From contig CM048744.1 of assembly GCA_026315105.1 (NCBI GenBank), positions 931,735,503-931,799,502 of the forward strand: a stretch of 64,000 nucleotides of DNA, written 5' to 3'. Below are positions 10,166 through 21,405 of the stretch, piece by piece; position 1 is the stretch's first letter; every line of letters begins with the position of its first letter. The notes under the pieces are model-generated. The model was not told the DNA's origin and made no database searches. It saw only the letters and a list, made by a program, of their open reading frames with translations. A program made the position numbers and the translations under genes. The DNA comes from Locusta migratoria. Taxonomy: Eukaryota > Arthropoda > Insecta > Orthoptera > Acrididae.

Positions 10166-10974
10166 CTAGTAGTATGGTAAAATAAAGTATACATTTTCAA
10201 GAGCATAATCATGATGTTTGTTACCTTCACTATCAAGCATCAAAATCTTAGACTGTCATAATAATAATTATTATTACAATTACTAGATGACCAGTGCCAA
10301 TACTTCGCACCGTTACTGGTCAGTACCGTAGAGCGGAAATAACTAAATGTAAATATTTATCTAAACAGATTTTAATAGTATATGTGTGTGCATTTTTTAA
10401 AATTAGATACGACTAAGTAACAAACAATATTTCACCTTTGCTGCTCCGTAGCATTACACGTTAGATGGTGATAATATGAAGACGATCGTGGTGATACTTT
10501 CAAAATGTAGTTCCTTCCAAAACATATCGCACGTCGGCAAGAACAGTGACAACTCAAAAATGCAGATCTTGAGAAAAGCGACACTGTTCTTGCCGCTGAC
10601 GAATCGTGAGCGAACGTACAACGAGAATGACTCTACTGCTCTTAGATGGACAAAGTATGAGAAAAGATGTTACTTCTTGTGTATATCGAGGCTCTTCAGA
10701 TAGATTTTTCAGTGTTAAGCTAAAATTGCCGTGATTTGACTTGTGTCTTTTTTCTTGCCGAGGTGCGATATTTACTCTGCGTTGAGATTTAGCTTTAATT
10801 TATAACATTTATTAGAGCTAATCAGTTTGTAACTTCGTAGTATAGGAAAATGTTTGAAAAACGATAGTCAGGTCGAAAGATCACTCAAAACTTTCTTCCG
10901 AATCAACTGATCTGAGTGTTTAAATGCTGGAACTAAATAAATAGTAGGATAGATGCCAAGATCGCAATTTTTAT
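10166..10974. other. no recognised feature
   Basis: AT-rich sequence. A 75-codon frame at 10476-10703 has no recognisable motif. Confidence 0.5.
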
Positions 10975-11530
10975 CTTATATTTATTCAACACGACCGTTT
11001 TCGACTCATTGTGGGTGTCATCATTTGGTCTCCTACAATTGTCATTAAATTTGTTATCATAGTGCTCCACATAAAATCTGATATGTATACTGGATGATAG
11101 TCATTATAAAACTATGTGCTGCTGGTAAGTCAGAAATAAACTGGATGGCTGGTCAAAATTAAAACAATAAAATATACATAAAATAATAACCATCATAGTC
11201 ACTATGTAAAATATACATAAAATAATAACCGCCATAGTTACTATGTAAAATATACAGGAAATATGCGTAAAATAGTAACCACCACAGTCACTGTGGTGCT
11301 TACTATTTTATGTATATCTTACTGTTTTAATTTTGACCAGCCATAAATTTTATATCTGACTATCCGACAGAACATGATTTTATATATGACTATCATCCAG
11401 TACACCTAACAGATTTTATGTCCAGCACTATAATAAGCAGTTCAACACCAATTGTAGGAGACCAGACGATTACACCATAGAGAGTCGAAATCGGCCATCT
11501 TGAATAAATAGACGATAAAAATATTTATGC
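10975..11530. mobile_element. inverted pair of hammerhead-like modules with internal tandem repeats
   Basis: The two ends are inverted copies. On the minus strand at about 10979-11040 there is TGATGACACCC...GTCGAAAACGGTCGTG followed by AATAAATATA. The plus-strand counterpart at about 11460-11520 is diverged: GATTACACC...GTCGAAATCGGCC then AATAAATA. Arms continue inward with ATGATAGTCAT-type and TTTATATCTGACTATC-type matches. The centre has three tandem units of ~38-40 bp (AAATATACATAAAATAATAACC plus a CATAGTCACTATG palindrome) from 11170. The TGATGA...GAAAC arrangement resembles the hammerhead ribozyme core of Penelope-like element ends. Confidence 0.55.
11170..11300. repeat. three tandem ~38-40-bp units
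   Basis: Units start near 11170, 11208 and 11248. Each begins AAATATACA and contains the dyad CATAGTnACTATG or a variant. The short period and lack of unique spacers rule out a CRISPR array. Confidence 0.8.
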
Positions 11531-11654
11531 AATATGATCGCTCCCTGTGATGGCTGAATCGAATTGCACACCTTAATTAGAAACATAGCTACTGTGTCTA
11601 GAATGACAGACAATGTTGAACAAACCGAAACTCAGTTTGAAAGCACAGTCATAA

Positions 11655-11854
11655 AAAAATGTTCAAATGGTTGTAAGTCTTATGGGACTTAACTACGGGG
11701 TCATCAGTCCCTAAACTTACAAACTACTTATGAACTACTTATGAACTAGGACGGCACAAATATCCATGCCCGAGGGGGGATTCGAACCCCCGACCGTAGT
11801 GGCCGTGCTGACCGTGACTGGAGCGCCTCAGTCACCTCGGCCACCGCGGCCGGC
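11655..11854 (-). mobile_element. SINE family A
   Basis: A complete reverse copy with perfect 14-bp duplications AAGCACAGTCATAA at 11641-11654 and 11855-11868. It belongs to the subfamily with a duplicated GAACTACTTAT motif. Confidence 0.92.
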
Positions 11855-11915
11855 AAGCACAGTCATAACATTCTTCGATATCAGCTAGAGTAAGTGTTTA
11901 AAAGCTGAAATAAAA

Positions 11916-12118
11916 GGCCGCGGTGGATAGACGAGCGCTCTTGGGCGCCGTTTTGCGGAGCGCGCCGTTGCTCCTCGGCAGAGGTTCTAGTCCTCCCTCC
12001 GGCTTGTGTAAGCGTGTGTGTTTTACCCGTAGGCTAGTTTAAGTCGTTTGTAAGCGTAGGAACTGATAACCTCAGTAGTTAAGTCCTATAGATTACCAAA
12101 CTTTTTTTTTTTTTTTTC
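11916..12118 (+). mobile_element. SINE family B (tRNA-Leu-like head)
   Basis: The head GGCCGCGGTGGATAGACGAG and B box AGGTTCTAGTCCTCC are followed by a diverged tail (AGGAACTGATAACCTCAGTAG) and a T run at 12102-12118. It is older than the family A copies by divergence. No clear duplication was found. Confidence 0.75.
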
Positions 12119-12407
12119 AAATGAAAGAACTTGATCCACTGAGTGTTGTTAGAGTAAAACAAACTGCATATCTTAATTAGAACAGAAGATATAATAAAAC
12201 CGATTAAAATATTCACAGCAAGGATGAAAGGATAAAGAAAGGAAGGATAAAGGAAGGTGAGAGTTAAGTGAATTCCGATACTTGATGAAAAATCTAGGAA
12301 ATGAAGGAAATAGAGGAAATCGGAGGGATAGAACGGCCTCAACAACTTTAGTTCATTGTAAGGACAGTAAGATGAAACTGGAAGAGAGTTATAATTGTTA
12401 GAAATCA

Positions 12408-12714
12408 TATATAGGCCAAACTGGCAGAAATTTTCAAGCTAGATATAAAGAACACAGAAGAGACAGTGAAAATAATCCATCTAAATTCTATCAACATTTA
12501 ATCCCGGAAAAATACGATGTAAAACCTTTAGAGGAAGCCTTAAAAATTTTACACATTATACAAAAAGGGCCAAAAATGAATATTCTCGAGGAAATCGAAC
12601 TATATTCCCATATACACAACCACCAGAATGATGTACTAAATGAAGAAACCGAACCCAAACATAAAAAATACATCGAAAATTTTATTCACATTATAAACAA
12701 ACAAGAGAATGGAT
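12408..12714 (+). pseudogene. GIY-YIG endonuclease domain of a Penelope-like element
   Basis: An open frame without its own start reads YIGQTGRNFQARYKEHRRD, then SKFYQHL, ILHIIQKGPKMNILEEIELY, and LNEETEPKHKKYIENF, ending at a TAA at 12712-12714. YIGQTGR with RYKEH is the signature of the GIY-YIG nuclease at the C-terminus of Penelope-like element proteins, and the KG-K-N-LE-EI segment is also typical. The domain is about 102 codons and uninterrupted, but the reverse transcriptase upstream is missing. The element is therefore 5'-truncated or a fragment. It starts without ATG, which is why simple ORF calling misses it. Confidence 0.8.
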
Positions 12715-13110
12715 AAACACCAAAGATTCCAAATCCATAGTAAAACTCCAACTGATACAAAAATCAATAAACCAAAGATATTAATGTATAAATTACTGGT
12801 AACCATGTAAACTTATAATATCGTTGGATGCTGCCACTACAGACTGCCACTATCAAAAACTGATAAAAATCTAATCACATAACCAGTGCTGCTGCACATA
12901 TACAGATAAGCATTAGATCGGCTTCTACAATCAATTGGGCAGCAAATAAACAACAACAATATTATAAGTAATGTAAGTAAAACTTTGTAAAAATTTTATG
13001 TAATTATGTTATAAGAATATATGTAACAACTCTTCTATATCACTCGTATTATAGAACACGTAAGGCCGAAATAAGCTTATAGTGGATTAATAAAGTTTAA
13101 AGCAGTGTTA
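12715..13110 (+). mobile_element. 3' flank of the Penelope-like element
   Basis: The segment follows directly on the GIY-YIG stop. It ends around GGCCGAAATAAGC...GGATTAATAAAG (13070-13100), which is similar in layout to the GAAA...AATAAA modules elsewhere in the window. The assignment rests mainly on adjacency. Confidence 0.45.
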
Positions 13111-13286
13111 AAATAATTTATAATTATTGTGGTATTGAAGTTATAATTGTATTCATTTTGAATAGCAACGATGAGAGAAACAGGAAATGGACAAAGTGAA
13201 TAGAGAGACGCGAGGGGAAATAGGCAAGATGTACAAAATCATTCAACGGCGACTCATTCCCGTACACCACAATATCATCGGTAAAC

Positions 13287-13489
13287 GCCGGCCGCGGTGG
13301 CCGAGGAGACTGAGGCGCTTCAGTCACGGTCTGCACGGCCACTACGGTCGGGGGTTCGAATCCCCCCCTCGGGCATGGATATATGTGCCGTCCTAGTTCG
13401 TAAGAAGTTTATAACTAGTTTGTAAGTTTAGGGACTGATGACCCCGTAGTTAAGTCCCATAGACTATACAAACATTTGAACATTTTTTT
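13287..13489 (+). mobile_element. SINE family A
   Basis: A complete copy with perfect 12-bp duplications TCATCGGTAAAC at 13275-13286 and 13490-13501. It ends in a short T run after TTTGAACA. Confidence 0.92.
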
Positions 13490-13662
13490 TCATCGGTAAA
13501 CAGCCGCAGATTGCTACTCACTCAGTCCTACATGAAATAATAACAGTCCCATCACACTTCCCTGGGACTCTCCTGGCTAATTTCAGCCTCAGTGACTGTC
13601 TCGTCCAGCTAGACTTCACCGTCGCAGGTCTCACGTAATCCACTGAAGTCCCTCGTCCGTTT

Positions 13663-13862
13663 AAAAATGTTCAAATGTTTGTAAAGCCTATGGGACTCAA
13701 CTACTGGGCTATCAGTCCCTAAACTTACAAACTACTTATGAACTACTTACGAACTAGGACGGCACAAATATCCATGCCCGAGGGGGGGATTCGAACCCCC
13801 GACCGTAGTGGCCGTGCAGACCGTGACTGAAGCGCCTCAGTCCCCTCGGCCACCGCGGCCGG
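13663..13862 (-). mobile_element. SINE family A
   Basis: A complete reverse copy with perfect 13-bp duplications CCCTCGTCCGTTT at 13650-13662 and 13863-13875. Confidence 0.92.
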
Positions 13863-13875
13863 CCCTCGTCCGTTT

Positions 13876-14271
13876 CCCAACAGATCCCCGGTCTACCTTC
13901 GATGTTACTTCAAGTAACCGTTTATCTGTTATGCAATCACATTGGGGAACAGCGCGCACCTGCTCACTGCAAACAATGCCTGCAGTGTCCCGCTTCTCAA
14001 CATCGAGACAGCCGTCCGCACTCCATACTTGCTGGTCGCAACGCTACATATGGCAGCACGCTGTTGGCTTGGCAGGCCTTAATGGTCAAGGTCGTGCGTC
14101 GTGCAGTAATACGTCGTTAGTACACGACGCGCGATCGACCAGGTGCGTTGCTTCCTCCCATAGTTAAAAGTGCTTGAAATACAGACGTGTCGGTTTCTAC
14201 CCTGCCTCATCACCAACCAATCTTCTCAGTGCCACGCACGTACAGTTTCACATACCGTTTCTAAACAGACC
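13876..14271. other. no recognised feature
   Basis: Relatively GC-rich sequence. Open frames overlapping it begin inside the neighbouring SINE and are artefacts. Confidence 0.4.
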
Positions 14272-14556
14272 CCCGCTGGTCTTGGGCTAAAGTGCTCGAC
14301 TGGAAACCGAAGGGTCGCGGGTTCGAAACCCGGTCGGACCTCGGATTTTTTTCAGTCTGCACCATCCTCCACCTTTCAACGATGTGAGGAGTCACCAGAA
14401 ACGACCCGTGGTGCGGTTTCCACGTTAAGCTGTAGGTCCTCTTTCCCCGGTTGGATAACTGGGGTAGGCTAGGGACACGCAAGTCGCCGAGTTAGCGTCC
14501 AATTGACTTGCACCAGGCCAATGAGCCACACGAAATTATTATTATTATTATTATTT
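14272..14556 (+). mobile_element. tRNA-headed SINE with (ATT)n tail (family E)
   Basis: The head has A-box-like TGGGCTAAAGTGC and B box GGTTCGAAACC closing a tRNA-like fold that ends GGTCGGACC. A ~200-nt body ends CCAATGAGCCACACGAA followed by (ATT)n at about 14535-14556. It differs from families A and B in body and tail. It is not a functional tRNA because the body is contiguous with the head. Confidence 0.7.
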
Positions 14557-14643
14557 GCAATTTTATGGAATTTTCTAGCAGGGTGAGTAGCAATCTAGCC
14601 ATCTTATTGAACTTATTTTTTCTTGCGTGGCAAATCTATTTAA

Positions 14644-14866
14644 CCCTTTCTTTACCCGCGTTGCTTAAAAGCAACATCATCTTTCCATTTCTTTTCTACG
14701 TCTAAGATTGCGTGGAATCACTCTTTGTCACTACTTACTATAATTCTCAAGCCAGTGGTAATTGTTGTTGACAACAGATGGCAGAAATTCAGCAGCAGAG
14801 AGTAGAAAACAATTATTGAGACCAACGATTACTGTGGTCCTCGTAGAAAATTCGGTAAAGAAAGGG
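14644..14866. mobile_element. piggyBac-like MITE, 223 bp, TTAA flanks
   Basis: TTAA at 14640-14643 and 14867-14870 flanks the inverted ends CCCTTTCTTTACC and GGTAAAGAAAGGG. Exactly 16 nt in from the left end is the 16-nt hairpin GTTGCTTAAAAGCAAC (14660-14675). TTAA targets with CCC-starting ends are the piggyBac signature. There is no coding capacity. Confidence 0.75.
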
Positions 14867-14870
14867 TTAA

Positions 14871-15551
14871 CAAGTACTTTATATCTGTTACTGATAGTAT
14901 GGGATTGTCAGGGTCACTAAATAATGCCCTTGAATATTTGAAACTAGCATTTACAAATAATTTGAGGAAAATGAATGTCACTCACTTCACCACAAGAAAT
15001 AACTTCCATAATAAAATCTTTAAAAACAAAGCATTCTAGTGGTTACGGTAAAATATCAACAAAGTTAATTAAAGCGTGTTCTTGTGAATTTAGCACAATT
15101 TTAAGTTATTTGTGTAACCAGTCTATTATAACTTGAACATTTCCTGATTGGTTAAAATATGCAGATATTAAACCTCTGTTCAAGAAAGGGGATAATGAGA
15201 TACCATAAAACTACAGACCGATTTCACTTTTCCCGGCATTCTCAAAAATTCTAGAAAAGGTAATGTGCAAGCAACTTCTCAACCGCCTAACCTCAAATCA
15301 CATATTATCTAGAACACATGTTGGGTTTCTGAAAGGTTCCGATATCGAGAAGGATATTTACACCTACAGTGAGAATGTACTTAATTCATTAGATAATAAA
15401 TTACAAGCAGCAGGTATTTTCTGTGAATTATGAAAGGTATTTGATTCTGTGAACCATAAACATCCGCTGCGGTGGAGTAGCCGAGCGGTCTAAAGCGTTT
15501 CGCTGCGGAGCGCGCGGTTGCTCGTCGTGGAGGTTCGAGTCCTCCCTGGGG

Positions 15552-15587
<36 letters not shown>

Positions 15588-16512
15588 TCCTTAAGTTAGT
15601 TTACCTAGGTTTAAGTAGTTTGTAATCTACGGACTGATGACCACGCAGTTTGGTCCGATAGATTTACAAACATTTGAACATAAACATCCTTTTAAGTAAA
15701 TTAGAATTCTATGATGTCACGGGAATTGCTGCAAAATCGTTAAAGTCGTACCTTGCTAACAGGAAACAAAGGGTGTCACTGTCATCATCAGATTGGGAAG
15801 AAATTTCATGTGGTGTTCCACAATGATCCATCTCACGGCCATTGCTTTTTCTTGTACATTAATGACCTCTCATCAGTTACACTGCCAGAACCAGAGTTCG
15901 CTTTGTTTGCAGATGATACAAGTATTGCAATAAATAGCATTCGAGCATAGTTCTGGAAAGTTGTGTTAATGATATTTTCGTTAATATTAATAAATGATTT
16001 AAAGCCAACTCATTGACATTAAACTTTGAAAAAACTCACTACATGCAGTTCAGGACATGTAAGACATTCCCATCCAGTATATGCAAGTATGAAGAAGAGC
16101 AGATAGAAGAGGTTAACAGTATAAAATTTCTGGGATTACAGCTTGATAATAAATTTAGTTGGGAGGAGCACACCACAGAACTGCAGAAACGACTTAACAA
16201 ATCTATATTTGCAATACGAGTGGTATCAGACATAGGGAACACAAAAATAAAAAAGCTTGCATATTTGCTTACTTTCATTCCATAATGTGATATGGTATAA
16301 TATTTTGGGGTAACTCTTCAAGTCATGCAAAAGTTTTCAGAGTCCAAAAGCGTGTAATACGTATTATTTGCGGTGTACATTCACGGACATCCTGCAGAAG
16401 CCTCTTCAAAGAACTGGGTATATTAACTACTGCCTCTCAGTATATTTATTCCTTAATGAAATTTGTCATAAATAATATATCCCTTTTCCCAACAAACAGC
16501 TCAGTTCATACC

Positions 16513-16543
<31 letters not shown>

Positions 16544-16624
16544 AAGAAAAAATACATGTTCCATATCCACGAGGATCTCCTCAAGACGGATCTATGGAAC
16601 GAACCAACTAATCTAATCTAATCT
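14871..16624 (+). mobile_element. decayed jockey/CR1-type LINE (reverse transcriptase pseudogene)
   Basis: The plus-strand conceptual translation gives NYRPISLFPAFSKILEKVM near 15200, a CGVPQ block near 15810, FADDTSIA near 15910 (motif C), then NSIKFLGLQLDN and a C-terminal YGIIFWG / QKRVIRIICG block near 16290-16380. Stops and frameshifts are frequent. A poly(A)-rich stretch at 16517-16550 and a terminal (AATCT)n tail at about 16608-16624 mark the 3' end. A family B SINE splits motif A. The endonuclease is missing, so the copy is 5'-truncated. Confidence 0.75.
15466..15678 (+). mobile_element. SINE family B with internal (GT)n expansion
   Basis: The tRNA-Leu-like head (GTAGCCGAGCGGTCTAAAGCG, B box GGTTCGAGTCC) carries a GT-dinucleotide run at about 15553-15583. 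Perfect duplications CATAAACATCC lie at 15455-15465 and 15679-15689, inside the LINE motif A coding segment. Confidence 0.88.
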
Positions 16625-17236
16625 GTTTTGATGTCTATTACCACAATCCTGGACACCGTGTACGCATAGAACTTACAGAAACAAAGCAATGGAACTGCAG
16701 TGCTGTTATGAAAGAGAAATTATGGTAATTAGTTGGAAAGGCATTAATTTCTTCTTTAATCGATATACTTATAAAAAAAAATCACAACGACTTAGGACGT
16801 ATCTGTAGTAAGTGCGACTTTCTAGCCTGTAGGTTCGGTAGTGAAGCTTCCTTACTGAAACCCGTTTACGATCAGAACGAGTTTTCTCAGGGCTCGGAGT
16901 GTAAACAAGACAACCTTGAGGCTGCTTCTTTTTACCGCAACTCGGGAACGATCCTATGAGTTTTTTGTGGGTGATTTTTGAACCAGAAACCCACGCTCAG
17001 GAACAGGGCTGACAGCCATGAGCTCTTTAACGTGAAGGTCAGAACCGCTGGTTCAGTTTGCGCACTGTCATTCGGTATACATCCCCAACTGAATTTCCGA
17101 GACCGGAACGTCTTGTAAGTCTACAGATATTGTAATTGTAAATTTACCGTTCTGCAATATATCTTCTAAAATAGTCGGGGTCCTTTTTTACTCATGTATC
17201 CACGTAAGTGCAATGTTGCGTTTCTGTTTAATCTCC
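16625..17236. other. no recognised feature
   Basis: Nothing assignable. There is no open frame with recognisable motifs and no inverted repeat that I could see. Confidence 0.45.
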
Positions 17237-17240
17237 TTAA

Positions 17241-17741
17241 CCCTTTCAATGCTAATGTTGTCCCTGGACAACAACGTATTAAAAGTTGATTTATACCGTA
17301 TTTTGTGCATCAATCCTGAAGTTGCATTTTTGTTGATGGATAACATGCATTTTGCCGCTTGGTATGGCATGTAGCCACTTCCGAGTCATTCATCTGTCTG
17401 TCTTGGAGGTTGTGTTGCGTTGCCGTCTGTTCGTGGCTAAGAGTGTGAGCGTCAGTGTTGTTGCTTTTATTTTATTCCAGCAGCGAATTATCTTGTCTTT
17501 CGTTCTGTGTCGAAGATTATGCTAACATCTGGCAGTATTAACTATCCACAAAATAACGTCCAAGTAATAAAATACGTCGATAGAAACATCTGTGTTGTGC
17601 TTGAATTACATGACATAAAAATCAATAGTTCGACCAAAAATTTTAAAACAGGTATTTTGATGTTTAGTGCACTGTATTAATACATAAAACACTGAATTTT
17701 AATTTTTCCAAAGCGGTTTTCATAATGTGGAACTGAAAGGG
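17241..17741. mobile_element. piggyBac-like MITE, 501 bp
   Basis: The left flank is TTAA at 17237-17240. The right flank reads TTGA at 17742-17745, a one-base change. The ends are CCCTTTCAAT and ACTGAAAGGG. The perfect dyad GTTGTCCCTGGACAAC (17257-17272) begins 16 nt from the left end, the same geometry as the element at 14644. Confidence 0.65.
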
Positions 17742-18221
17742 TTGATGATGATGATGGCATAGCCCATCGAAACCAGTCGTCAATAAATTAATTAATCATA
17801 CTGCGATCTTGGCGTTTTCCTTTTGAAGATAATTAAGTGTATAATTGTGATTCCTTAATTTCTCATGACGAATAACAACTTCGAAAAACTTACGGCTATG
17901 CTGCCAAGTACCAAAATCGACGAAGGCCGATATTTCGGCAGGAGACCACCCTGCCACTTTCAAGGCGAAACTGCAGTAAGGAAGCAATGTGCAACGATCT
18001 TTAAACCTCGGTTTTCAATGAGTTAACGGGAAAGACAATGCACACCGAGCAAGCAAGCAAATAGCGCCGACACGACCAAAGATGAAACCGGTCAGAATAT
18101 CGATAATAAACATCAGTTCTCGACAGATGAGGTCGGATTAGTTTTGTTCTTCTGTTTTTTGACAAGTAAGAGAGAAAAAAAAACAATGTAAAATGTGTGT
18201 TTCGTCCACCTTCTAAAATTA

Positions 18222-18550
18222 AAGCACTGTTGGGATCCGTTAAGGATGATCTCGGTTTGCGTAAGGCTGGTGTCTACCGTATCCCGTGTAGCTGTGGCAA
18301 ATGATATGTTGGTCAAACTATTAGGACAATTGAGGACCGTTGCATTGAGCATAAACGTCACACACACGTTTACAACAGCCAAACAAATCTGCTGTGGCCG
18401 AACACTGTCTTGACACAGGTCACCCTATGGAATACGACAAAACGGAAATTTTGGTATGCACTTCCAACTACTGGGACTGTGTTATCAAGGAAGCGATAGA
18501 AATAAAACTAGGGGACAACCTTATTAATAGGGATGTAGGCTTCTGCTTAA
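18222..18550 (+). pseudogene. GIY-YIG endonuclease domain of Penelope-like element, interrupted
   Basis: The conceptual translation reads DDLGLRKAGVYRIPCSCGK, a stop, then YVGQTIRTIEDRCIEHKRH. After a frameshift near 18370 it continues AEHCLDTGHPMEYDKTEI, YWDCVIKEAIEIKL and LINRDVGFCL. VYRIPC-CG followed by YVGQT, RCIEHKRH, AEH-TGH and the IKEAIEI block identify a Penelope-type GIY-YIG nuclease. The coding sequence resumes at 20556 (LNSAWDPAL) after the PIF/Harbinger-like insertion. One stop and at least one frameshift kill it. Confidence 0.78.
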
Positions 18551-19509
18551 GGCCCGGCGCACACTTGACGCAGCAGAGGCAGAGGCGAGGCGCAGAGCCT
18601 CTGCTGGTCAGCGCACACTTGACGCAGCGCAGGCAGAGGGGGCAGCGCAGCTTGCAACAGCACGTGCTGCATGTCCACTGCAAACCTCTCCATGCAATCA
18701 CATTTAATTCCTGGCTCTCCTTCATAACTCGGTTAATTTAAGCTCTTGAGCTATTCCGACTAAACAGACGACAGTTCAAAGAGAGTCACATGCTGACTAA
18801 GAAGGACTTAACAGAGAAGAAAAATAGTGTGACACGTCATACCCGCTAAAGAAAAATTAGGGATATGTTTTAGGAATTTAATTAAAGTCAGATTTATTTT
18901 TCTTTCATTTCTTTTATAATTCAGTGAAACAAGTGTCACAGCAAATTCAATAATTGAAAGAACCTTTATACAACTGTCATATTTAATCATAATTGTGGCG
19001 CAGTATATACGATCAGTAACACTTTTCTTCTCGGTGACACGTGGTATGCTTTTCATATGTCTTAGATTGAAAGATATATCGATATGAAAAATTTTGCAAA
19101 TCATAGTTTCCTTGTTTAACTGCATTTGCACGCAAAGTTATTCCTTACTTAGGTCTTTATTCGTAGCTCTTCCATGCTCCTGAGTACTAAGATACTGACG
19201 TTTGCTTTTTTTCTTCTTCTATGACGGCAGCTGTGCATGTACATGCAGTATTTTATTACATTGCATTCATATTTTGTCTCTGTGATCATTTCTAATGATA
19301 ATTACCTTAAGCAGCCATTATATTTGTTAGTAATTAGTGAAGCTAATGCTAATACTTTTGCAAATGTTGAATTTCTGAAAGTAGTATAGAATTCAGATTG
19401 AGAAATACTGACAAGAGACGTTCCTAGCATCATCTATGATTTAGCAGTGAGCTGAAGCTTCACGAAGGGGTGGACATTTTGTTTCAAGAAATTGAAGAAG
19501 GGCCCTGAT

Positions 19510-19568
<59 letters not shown>

Positions 19569-20555
19569 TTGCACGTCTACTCAGGTTTCGCCGAACTTTT
19601 TATTCAGTAGTAACGGGAATTTTAGCTTATATAGTGCTTTTATGCTTGCAACAAAGTTTACTGAAACCAGAGACTATAGGCAGTAAAAATACACAATCAG
19701 CATCTTCGGTTTATGAATATCGGCGCCTTTCTATTTCAGTAAGTTGTTCGTTTCCAGCTTTGGGTGTGTATCGGCAGCATACGGAGAAGGGAGACACGAG
19801 GCAGCTCCGCACTTGGCACAGCAGGCGGCAACAGCCGCACGTGTGCCGCGTAGCTGCCGACCGCGGCGCGTCAAACGTGTATCTCACGTATTTTCTCGAG
19901 AATCGAAAGAGACATAGCTCTCATTCCACCGTTAAAAACAATTTCGATATGTTAGCTACATTTCGTTCGCAGTAATGTATGATGTAAAACGCAGCAAACG
20001 CAAACTAGCCAGCGACTACAAACTCTTCAAAATATGCGCAGCGTTGTACTTTAGTTTTTACTATAACAATAACTATGTACAATAACGAAAAGAAAACCTC
20101 CCCAACATCATGCGGTGGCTTTTGTCTATATAATACAGAAAAATAATTTTTTTCTAGTGAGTAGTTTCTGCAAAATCGATTGTGGAAGCTGCGTTAGCGC
20201 AAAACACGCACAAATCGGAAAATAGTATTTTTAATTTTTTTTATGCAGAAAGTAAAAGTGTTACAAAGAAACTAAATACAGAGAAGGATGTAGCTTATAT
20301 TCGTCTACATAAAACAATTTTTTTCGAAGCATATCGGATGACTTGAAATTTCAGTTTGCGACAGAGGTGGAACAGAGGCGCAGGAAAACTGTGCGCCTCG
20401 GACAACCGGACAGAGGCGTGAACGAGGAAACGCCTGCCCTCCGCCTCGGCTGCGTTAAGTGTGCGCTGCCCCATTAGAAAGCATGCGTTACAGACGGACG
20501 GAGGCCTCGCCTCTGCCTGTCCTCTGCCTCTGCTGCGTCAAGTGTGCGCCGGGCC
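18551..20555. mobile_element. PIF/Harbinger-like non-autonomous element, 2005 bp
   Basis: Perfect 34-bp terminal inverted repeats begin GGCCCGGCGCACACTTGACG and run through GCAGCAGAGGCAGAG. Flanking TAA duplications lie at 18548-18550 and 20556-20558. A GGC-start end with a 3-bp TAA/TTA target fits PIF/Harbinger. A second, imperfect copy of the end sequence lies inside each terminus (about 18611-18640 and 20440-20470), giving a doubled TIR. No transposase is visible. The middle holds a ~50-nt A run (19514-19565) and a GC-rich patch at 19770-19880. Confidence 0.75.
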
Positions 20556-20615
20556 TAAATTCCGCTTGGGATCCTGCTCTCTCACTTGTCGATAAACAGA
20601 GGGACAAAACTAATC

Positions 20616-20810
20616 AGCCGGCCGCGTTGGCCGAGGGGACTGAGGCGCTCCAGTCACGGACCGCACGGCCACTACGGTCGGGGGTTCGAATCCCCCCTCG
20701 GGCATGGATATTTGTGCCGTCCTTAGTGTTAGCTAGTTCATAAATAGTTTGTAAGTTTAGGGACTGATGACCCCGTAGTTAAGTCCCATAACCTATACAA
20801 ACATATACAA
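20616..20810 (+). mobile_element. SINE family A
   Basis: A complete copy with perfect 12-bp duplications ACAAAACTAATC at 20604-20615 and 20811-20822. It is inserted in the 3' part of the Penelope-like remnant. Confidence 0.92.
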
Positions 20811-20985
20811 ACAAAACTAATCCGACCTCGTCTGTCGAGGCGTTGCACATTGCTTCTTTACTGCAGTTTCGCCTTGAAAATGGCAGGGTGGTCTCCTGCA
20901 GAAATATCGGCCGTCGTCGATTTTGGTACCCGGCAGCATACCCGTAAGTTTTTCGAAGTGTATAATTGTTTGAACGTGTCTCACT

Positions 20986-21405
20986 CAGTATGTGGTCCGT
21001 CACTTGCACAACAGTTTTCCAAGCAGCAAAATTACCCTTTCGGGTAACCAGTAGAGAGTCACGAAAGCGAGATAAGTGCTCCAGAGGAGGAGAGTCTCTC
21101 AGTGAGTTGCGCTAAGCGAAGGGCACCAGCGAGTCAGACGTTATGCGCGGAGCTTCTTCACCTTGGCTGGAGGCAACTCCTTTCTTTGTGTCGACCCAGC
21201 AGCCGCCAGCGACAGAGAAAGCCGGCACGACCCACTTGGACGGCGGCGTTCTGAAACCGCGGCTCGACTCTCCCGCCCGCTGGCTAGTGCCACGGAGAAC
21301 TCTGCTGGCTAGGTCGCCGCCCTACTCACAACTCGGTCGCAGCCGCCGTCGGGGAGAATGACTTGCGGTTTCTATTGCCCGTGCGACTGGAGCTCATTGG
21401 GAACA
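20986..21405. other. GC-rich segment of unknown origin
   Basis: From about 21060 to 21360 the base composition is markedly GC-rich with many CG dinucleotides. The small frame at 21143-21361 has no recognisable motif. It could be part of an LTR or another repeat. I cannot assign it. Confidence 0.3.

Larger units (their letters stand above)
17805..20985 (+). mobile_element. Penelope-like element remnant with inverted flanks
   Basis: The GIY-YIG remnant at 18222-18550 continues after a nested DNA transposon at 20556. Its two flanks, about 17805-18170 and 20815-20965, are inverted copies of each other, sharing for example AAAACTAATCCGACCTC, GCAGTTTCGCCTTGAAA and TGGCAGGGTGGTCTCCTGC. The left flank also has a module ATGAAACCGGTCAGAATATC...AATAAA near 18084. 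Inverted flanks are a known oddity of Penelope-like elements. Confidence 0.65.

Noticed and set aside
11170..11300. Possible CRISPR-like short repeats
   Set aside because: Units are directly adjacent with no unique spacers, lie inside an inverted repeat, and the genome is eukaryotic.
14272..14345. A functional tRNA gene
   Set aside because: The tRNA-like fold is directly fused to a ~200-nt body and (ATT)n tail, so it is a SINE head. The same reasoning applies to the A, B, D and F family heads.
20779..21047. Small frames near 20.8-21.0 kb as a gene
   Set aside because: They read the Penelope flank whose inverted copy lies at 17805-18170 and give similar shadow peptides there.
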